17,214 bases of DNA from UBA9865 sp035647835 (GTDB lineage: Bacteria; Bacillota; Dethiobacteria; Dethiobacterales; Dethiobacteraceae): NCBI GenBank assembly GCA_035647835.1, contig DASRMS010000129.1, forward strand, positions 1 to 17,214, read 5' to 3'. The notes beneath the pieces were generated by a model, which saw only the letters and a list, made by a program, of their open reading frames with translations, had not been told where the DNA came from and ran no database searches. Below are positions 13,056 to 17,214 of this stretch, piece after piece (position 1 is the stretch's first letter; each line of letters opens with the position of its first letter). The translations under genes and the position numbers were made by a program.

Positions 13056-13374
13056 TTAATACGTATGACCGTTTGGACATACAGCTTTACCATTGGTAAA
13101 CGTATAATCGTCACCATCTGTGGGGCATTTTGGTGTTTCATCAATAAAATCAGTTACTAGATCCCCCATTGTTACAGCAGTAGCAACATTGTTGGTAGGG
13201 TCGTCTGCAACCCACATCTGTATAGCTCCGTCAATGATTCTTAAGTTTGATTGACAGGCGCGTTCTTTAGCATTATCAGTCACGTTATTATAAACTGGAA
13301 TCGCAACCGCTACCAAAACACCAATAATCACAACAACTACCATCAGTTCAACGAGTGTGAAGCCTTTTTGATTA
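13056..13374 (-). pseudogene. Headless type IV pilin body (pilin 3), probable silent cassette
   Basis: On the minus strand the pilin frame reads NNQKGFTLVELMVVVVI, a hydrophobic helix, then a globular part with three cysteines (RACQSNL, PKCPTDG, AVCPNGH), ending GHTY. The cysteines set it apart from pilins 1 and 2. The frame is open from 13406, but it contains no ATG, GTG or TTG before the methionine of ELM (13343), so no normal start can produce a prepilin leader. It begins where partner C ends: partner C's stop codon (13375-13377) lies in the flank shared with pilin 1. The cassette therefore looks joined to the partner gene by recombination, with its own 5' end elsewhere. Confidence 0.78.
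13339..13364 (-). repeat. Pilin core repeat, copy 3 (inverted)
   Basis: Same 26-bp segment on the minus strand; the variable base is C there (G at 13353 on the plus strand). Similarity to copy 1 continues to 13380 (42 bp, three mismatches). Copies 2 and 3 enclose a 1,098-bp invertible-type segment holding both headless pilin bodies. Confidence 0.6.
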
Positions 13375-13938
13375 TTAGCTGGAGCTAGCAGCCTCCAACA
13401 ATTCAGTCAGCTGCTCTCTCTTCTGCAGCTTGCGCAGGAGGGGTAGGTAAGAGATAAGTTCTGCTAAGTCTGTGCCAGCTTTATCTGCAACAGGCACCGG
13501 CGCTGGCTCAGGGTGGGGTAAATTACATGAGGATCCTTCTGCTCGTTGATGGTAGTTAGCATGTTTTGCATCCCACTGATATTCTTCCTGATTCATAAAA
13601 TCATATAGTTCCCGGTGATCTTGAAAACCTAACTGGGTGGCAACTTCCTTGGCTTCATATTGTTGAGAAAATAAGGCCAGAGCGGTAGCTGCAATGGCAC
13701 TATTACTACCGACTTCTTTCCTTGTCTCAGCCGTTTTGCTAATGGTGGGAATAAAAGTTCCGTACTGGCGGGACCAGGAGAAGTTTTTCCGGCGCATATA
13801 ATTATCAAGGGATTTGGCGTTGGTATAGCCTAGCTTTTGTGCCAGTTCTTTTCTGCTTTGTCCCTGTACCAGGGCTTCAAGAATATAGGTAACCTGTCTT
13901 TCATAGATTGGTGCTAGTTTGTGAGCTTTTATGTTCAT
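13375..13938 (-). CDS. Recombinase partner protein C, lacking the ribbon-helix-helix-like end
   Basis: A 187-residue paralogue of partner B. The first module is very close (LAQKLGYTNAKSLDNYMRRK against the same region of B); the second module (about 84-130, VATQLGFQDH ... QWDAKHANY) and the leucine-rich helix (DLAELISYLPLLRKLQ, LTELLEA) are conserved. It ends SSS-stop just after that helix, where partner B has a further 70 residues including the ribbon-helix-helix-like domain. The stop codon lies in the flank of core copy 3, so the C-terminus was probably replaced when the pilin cassette was joined. ATG 13938 has only a weak ribosome site (GGGG), 15 nt after the Rec C stop. Confidence 0.82.
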   Translation of the reverse strand: MNIKAHKLAPIYERQVTYILEALVQGQSRKELAQKLGYTNAKSLDNYMRRKNFSWSRQYGTFIPTISKTAETRKEVGSNSAIAATALALFSQQYEAKEVATQLGFQDHRELYDFMNQEEYQWDAKHANYHQRAEGSSCNLPHPEPAPVPVADKAGTDLAELISYLPLLRKLQKREQLTELLEAASSS

Positions 13939-13953
13939 AATTGATACCCCAGA

Positions 13954-14814
13954 CTATAAAGTATTGACTGCTGCTGTTAACTGGGCGAGATCAGTGTGGG
14001 TGTAAATAGAAGTGACCGTCAGGCTGCTGTGACCAAGTAGTTTTTGTATCTCTACCAGACCCACCTTTTTGCGAATCAGGTTGGAGGCAAAACTGTGCCT
14101 GAGGGTATGGGCGGACACTTGTTTGCTCCAGCCTAACTTTTTAACTGTCTGGCGAATGATACTGTTTACATAGACATTAGAGAGGCTGCCTGTCTTTTTA
14201 GTGGCAAAGAAAAAATCAGAGCCATAAGCATCACGCCAATTCTCTCGATAGTCCTGCAGGAGGGGTAGCAGCTTTTGATTAATAGGTACCTTTCTGTCTT
14301 TTCCTCCTTTGCCTTGCCGGACCTGAATGAGGCCGGCAGCTAAATCTACATCGTGTAATGTTAAGTGCAGGCTTTCTGAAATTCTCAGGCCGGTGTTGGC
14401 AAGGAAGATAACGAGCAGACGGATTAATTTATGTTGGATAGCAGCAATCAGCTCTTCCAGTTCACATTGATTAAGATAAGTCCTTTCTGTAGTGGGAAGC
14501 TTGATAACATCAAGAGTTTGAGCTATATCACGTGGTACTAGTTCTTTTTTATAAGCAAACTTATAGAAGGAGCGGAAAGTATAGATAAAACGGCTGCGGC
14601 TATTTGGTGCTATGCCCTGCTGTTGGAGGTTATAAAGAAATTGCTCCAGGTCTGTACTGTTGATGTCTGCTAAATAGGCAGCTCCATTTTGCTTGTGTTC
14701 CTGAGCATGATAAAAGGTAGTCAGGTCAGTAAGGTAGCGGTGGATAGTATTGGGACTGCGCCCAATCGTCAGAAGATGGTCCTGAAATAGCTTCAAAGCC
14801 TCATTAAATAACAT
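13954..14814 (-). CDS. Tyrosine recombinase Rec C, linked to partner C and pilin 3
   Basis: A 286-residue recombinase with the same active-site positions as Rec B: R144, K169, H236, R239, H262 and Y271 (SIYTHTD). The N-terminal 50 residues diverge most from Rec B; segments such as GIAPNSRSR and VGLVEIQKLLGHSS are unchanged. ATG 14814 follows an AGGAGGT site at about 14824-14830 complement, one of the strongest in the window. It forms a three-gene minus-strand order Rec C, partner C, pilin 3 body, the mirror image of Rec B, partner B, pilin 2 body. It appears intact, so both recombinases may be active. Confidence 0.93.
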   Translation of the reverse strand: MLFNEALKLFQDHLLTIGRSPNTIHRYLTDLTTFYHAQEHKQNGAAYLADINSTDLEQFLYNLQQQGIAPNSRSRFIYTFRSFYKFAYKKELVPRDIAQTLDVIKLPTTERTYLNQCELEELIAAIQHKLIRLLVIFLANTGLRISESLHLTLHDVDLAAGLIQVRQGKGGKDRKVPINQKLLPLLQDYRENWRDAYGSDFFFATKKTGSLSNVYVNSIIRQTVKKLGWSKQVSAHTLRHSFASNLIRKKVGLVEIQKLLGHSSLTVTSIYTHTDLAQLTAAVNTL

Positions 14815-14984
14815 CTGAGTTACCTCCTAAATGGTTTTATCTGCTATCAAGCACCTCCTGCTTCCTTTCTATACACCGTATCATTACTAAAATAGATTTG
14901 CCCTCTCCTTCCCATGCGAACTGTGTTTTTTGTAGCAGACCTAATCTATGTAAAAAAAGCTGACAATAAATAAGGCTACCATGC

Positions 14985-15010
14985 AAAAAGCTACCTGTCT
15001 AGGTAGCTTT
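14985..15010 (-). terminator. Terminator of the DUF3231 gene
   Basis: AAAGCTACCT (14987-14996) pairs with AGGTAGCTTT (15001-15010) over a GTCT loop, with a T-run on the minus strand (complement of 14985-14989). It overlaps the stop codon of the DUF3231 gene. Confidence 0.8.
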
Positions 15011-15384
15011 ATAAGTAGGTGCTACATGAAGGTAGCCCTTGGTCTTGCCGTACTTGCAGATATTATTGAAAATTGTCATCTCATCTTTGAAAAACTTATA
15101 GAAGATCTCCCGCAAAGCATCATTGTGCACGGCGGTACTAATACAACGGGCGATATGCTGCAGAAAATGCTGACAGCCCTCAAAGATCTGGCGAAACATA
15201 TATTCATCACTAAAGATTATACTATCACCATGCAAGGTCACATTTTTCGGAGGTCTGCTGGGCATGGGAATACCGTATAGTTCGCACTGCTTCTCCAGTT
15301 CGGCAGCCTGTGCTTCCAGCATGCTTAAACCAATATTTTTTATCATTAACTTGAAATCTGTGTCATGTGCATAATTAAAATAGA
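14999..15384 (-). pseudogene. DUF3231-like protein, C-terminal part (gene split by IS1380)
   Basis: Encodes IYFNYAHDTDFKLMIKNIGL (after the left target-site copy) through to PTYKAT. This is the helical DUF3231 domain: DEYMFRQIFEGCQHFLQHI and NDALREIFYKFF, with the conserved late KYGKTKGYL. DUF3231 proteins are found in spore-forming Firmicutes and are often linked to spore coat or stress functions; the molecular role is not established. Removing the insertion element plus one target copy joins this part in frame to the part at 17010-17144, giving about 171 residues, a normal single-domain length. Upstream residues read by the open frame come from the insertion element. Confidence 0.8.
15380..15384. 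repeat. Target-site duplication, left copy (ATAGA)
   Basis: Identical to 17010-17014. Collapsing the two copies restores the DUF3231 reading frame. Confidence 0.85.
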
Positions 15385-15497
15385 CCTGAATCCGTAAAAT
15401 AAAATTGATAAAAGGCTTAGAAAAATAAAGAAAAACACTGTATAATAAAGGTATAATGGCATAATCGAAAATGACAATATTCACCCTGGAGGTGCCT

Positions 15498-16811
15498 ATG
15501 AAATACCGGCTTATACAGATAAATGACAATTTGGTTACTCATAGTGGTTTATCTATCGTTGGACAGATGCTAGCAAAAACATCATTAAAAAAACGGTTAG
15601 ACCGTTCAGCTATTCCAAAAATCACGGATCCTACGATTTTACACAGTGAAGTCGTCAAATCTTATGTCGGCTTACTTTGCCAGGGTAAAAGCGACTTTGA
15701 CCATATTGAGGCTTTTCGTGAGGATATCTTTTTTCCTCAAGCCCTACGCGTAAAGAAAGTACCATCAAGCCCTACTTTACGTCAACGATTTAATTTGGCA
15801 GGTAAACGATGGAAAGAGATCATCCTTGAGGAGTCCGCTGTAATGCTCAAGGCATTGGACGCCGTTTTAACGCCCTGTATTCGGGATTTTGTACCCCTTG
15901 ATATTGATGTAACACCCTTTGATAATTCAAACACAAAAAAAGAGGGAGTAAACCGTACATACAAAGGGCATGACGGATATGCGCCAATTTTTGCTTACTT
16001 AGGGCAGGAGGGCTATGGGGTTAACGTGCAATTACGAGAAGGAAAAGACCATAGTCAAAACGGCACCCCAGAATTTCTGACTCAAACCATCCAATATGCT
16101 CGGATGATAACCGATGTGCCGCTTCTCATCCGAATGGATTCAGGGTTTGATAGCGTGGACAACCTGAAAGTATGCCTGAATACAGAAACACCTACCGACT
16201 TTATTATTAAGCGTAATCTCAGACGGGAAAGCAAAGAAGGCTGGCTGAACATTGCCGAACAAAATGGTATCTGCTGCCTGGAACGTGACGGGAAAAAGGT
16301 TTACCTCGGTGACCTTGTGACAAAGGTTAAGGGGGTTGATCTCCCTGTACGCATGGTTTATCGTGTTGTTGAAAGAACAATCACAGCATCAGGCCAATAT
16401 CTAATGATGCCGGATCTTGAGGTAGAAACATATTGGACAACACTTCCAGATTCGCCAGCGACAATTATTGACCTTTATCACAACCATGGCACCAGTGAGC
16501 AATTCCACAGTGAAATTAAAGGTGAACTGGATTTAGAGCGACTGCCCTCCGGGAAATTTGATACAAACCACATTGTGTTAACGATGGGTCTGCTTGCATA
16601 CAATATCCTGCGTTTTATCGGCCAAGCCAGTTTAGGTGCCAAAGCTCCGTTACGTAAAAAAGTTCAGCGCAGGCGGATTAGAACGGTCATACAAAACCTT
16701 ATTACTATTGCTGCTAAACTGATTTCTCATGCACGTAGCTGGACTCTAGGGTTTGGAAGGCATAGTCCTTGGTTTCAGACATTCCAGCATATCTATAGGA
16801 TTGTAAGCTAG
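15498..16811 (+). CDS. IS1380-family DDE transposase
   Basis: A 437-residue transposase that cuts and pastes the element. The catalytic triad can be placed: D135 or D137 in FVPLDIDVTPFDNSNTKKEG, D214 in LIRMDSGFDS, and E334 in the Y-x2-H-x3-E-x6-K signature YHNHGTSEQFHSEIK (Y327, E334, K341; the usual Arg is His). The C-terminal segment TNHIVLTMGLLAYNILRFIG is characteristic of the family. ATG 15498 is chosen because GGAGG lies 5 nt upstream; the longer frame from 15471 starts before this site. No stops or frameshifts, so it is probably active. Confidence 0.94.
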   Translation: MKYRLIQINDNLVTHSGLSIVGQMLAKTSLKKRLDRSAIPKITDPTILHSEVVKSYVGLLCQGKSDFDHIEAFREDIFFPQALRVKKVPSSPTLRQRFNLAGKRWKEIILEESAVMLKALDAVLTPCIRDFVPLDIDVTPFDNSNTKKEGVNRTYKGHDGYAPIFAYLGQEGYGVNVQLREGKDHSQNGTPEFLTQTIQYARMITDVPLLIRMDSGFDSVDNLKVCLNTETPTDFIIKRNLRRESKEGWLNIAEQNGICCLERDGKKVYLGDLVTKVKGVDLPVRMVYRVVERTITASGQYLMMPDLEVETYWTTLPDSPATIIDLYHNHGTSEQFHSEIKGELDLERLPSGKFDTNHIVLTMGLLAYNILRFIGQASLGAKAPLRKKVQRRRIRTVIQNLITIAAKLISHARSWTLGFGRHSPWFQTFQHIYRIVS

Positions 16812-17009
16812 TAAAACAGAGTTAGTTCTTCCATAACTCCTGACTGACAGGGGCTAGTTTTCTGTCCCCTAAAACAGATTATGTCTGTAACTAAAATTAT
16901 TAATGTCTGAAGCGTGCAAGCTGGCTAATGAAATTAAGTTTAATTGGGCTCATTTAAGAGAATATTTGCCGCTTTAAACAGGTTTTAATAAAGGCTTCAC
17001 GGATTCAGG
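16812..17009. other. Non-coding right end of the IS1380 element
   Basis: Holds a weak hairpin (AGGGG at about 16849 with CCCCT at about 16865), a small ACAGA/TCTGT hairpin and the right inverted repeat. No gene. Confidence 0.6.
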
Positions 17010-17014
17010 ATAGA
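17010..17014. repeat. Target-site duplication, right copy (ATAGA)
   Basis: Matches 15380-15384 directly outside the right inverted repeat of the IS1380 element. Confidence 0.85.
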
Positions 17015-17144
17015 TATTAGTTTCCTCAATACATTTATAACGGCTAACGAGAACGTCCCAGACTAAGGCCGCCTCTTGTAACGAAAGGTTTAATTTTTCG
17101 GCGCTGTCTGCCTTACCAAAATGGAAATTTCCTATTTGCACCAA
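17010..17144 (-). pseudogene. DUF3231-like protein, N-terminal part (gene split by IS1380)
   Basis: TTG 17144 follows a G-rich ribosome site (AAGGGGGGG, complement of 17152-17160) with 7 nt between; GTG 17141 is an alternative. It encodes 45 residues, including LSLQEAALVWDVLVSRYKCI, the first helix of a DUF3231 domain, and ETNIY at the insertion point. Beyond the target copy the frame enters the insertion element and stops at 16974. The sequence from 17161 to 17214 is upstream region; I see no clear promoter in it. Confidence 0.78.
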
Positions 17145-17214
17145 AACATGTCCCCCCCTTCTGGTTAGTATTAGTAGTTTTCTTCTGAGAGAGGATCTTC
17201 ATACTTATTATTTA

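Larger units (their letters stand above)
15385..17009 (+). mobile_element. IS1380-family insertion sequence, complete (1,625 bp)
   Basis: The ends are inverted repeats of 14 bp with one mismatch: CCTGAATCCGTAAA (15385-15398) and, reading inward from 17009, CCTGAATCCGTGAA. They are flanked by a 5-bp target duplication, ATAGA, at 15380-15384 and 17010-17014. One transposase gene fills most of the element; the right 200 bp are non-coding. Size and organisation fit IS1380. The matching ends and duplication suggest a fairly recent insertion, into a DUF3231 gene on the opposite strand. Confidence 0.93.

Noticed and set aside
14847..14915. 22-residue minus-strand leader peptide upstream of Rec C
   Set aside because: No ribosome site before ATG 14915 and no attenuator-like hairpin; could be chance.
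16991..17001. AAGGCTTCAC near 16991 as a fourth pilin core copy
   Set aside because: Only about 10 bases match and they belong to the right end of the IS1380 element; the following bases (GGATTCAGG) are its inverted repeat.

Overview
The window looks like chromosome from a spore-forming, type IV piliated Firmicute, perhaps a Desulfotomaculum/Peptococcaceae-like Clostridium. This is inferred from strong AAGGAGG ribosome sites, TTG/GTG starts, intrinsic terminators, a sigma factor of the SigB/SigF/SigG group, pilC/pilin genes and a DUF3231 gene. No rRNA, tRNA or CRISPR array was seen.

Layout. (1) 1-1768, minus strand: pilC followed 8 nt later by a sigma factor gene that runs off the left edge. 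(2) 1973-2335, plus: a complete type IV pilin gene (pilin 1), divergent from pilC. (3) 2336-3627: a truncated IS110-family gene, a family of short repeats and several terminators. (4) 3628-12045, plus: an accessory element with a XerD-like recombinase (Rec A), an unknown gene, a RadC-like gene, two tiny membrane proteins, an origin-like hairpin/repeat region, an IS630-type DNA-binding protein, a small unknown protein, a D5-type SF3 helicase, another unknown protein, and a second recombinase (Rec B) with a DNA-binding-like partner (partner B). (5) 12258-13374: two convergent pilin bodies (pilin 2 plus, pilin 3 minus) without a convincing start signal, separated by terminators and a degenerate transposase. 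(6) 13375-14814, minus: partner C and Rec C, paralogues of partner B and Rec B. (7) 14999-17144: a DUF3231 gene split by a complete IS1380-family element with inverted repeats and a 5-bp target duplication.

The main finding is how the pilins and recombinases are arranged. All three pilin genes share a 26-bp segment encoding the prepilin cleavage region, identical at every base except one wobble position. Only pilin 1 has a promoter, ribosome site and leader. The other two begin at, or a few codons before, that segment, each directly downstream of a recombinase-partner module. This resembles a shufflon-like or integrative pilin-switching system: recombination at the shared segment would join the single expressed 5' end to a different pilin body. 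Recombination between copies 1 and 2 (direct, 10.26 kb apart) would excise the accessory element and swap the pilin; recombination between copies 2 and 3 (inverted, 1.1 kb) would flip a double-headed cassette. The mechanism is inference; the shared segments, the missing 5' ends and the paired modules are visible in the sequence.
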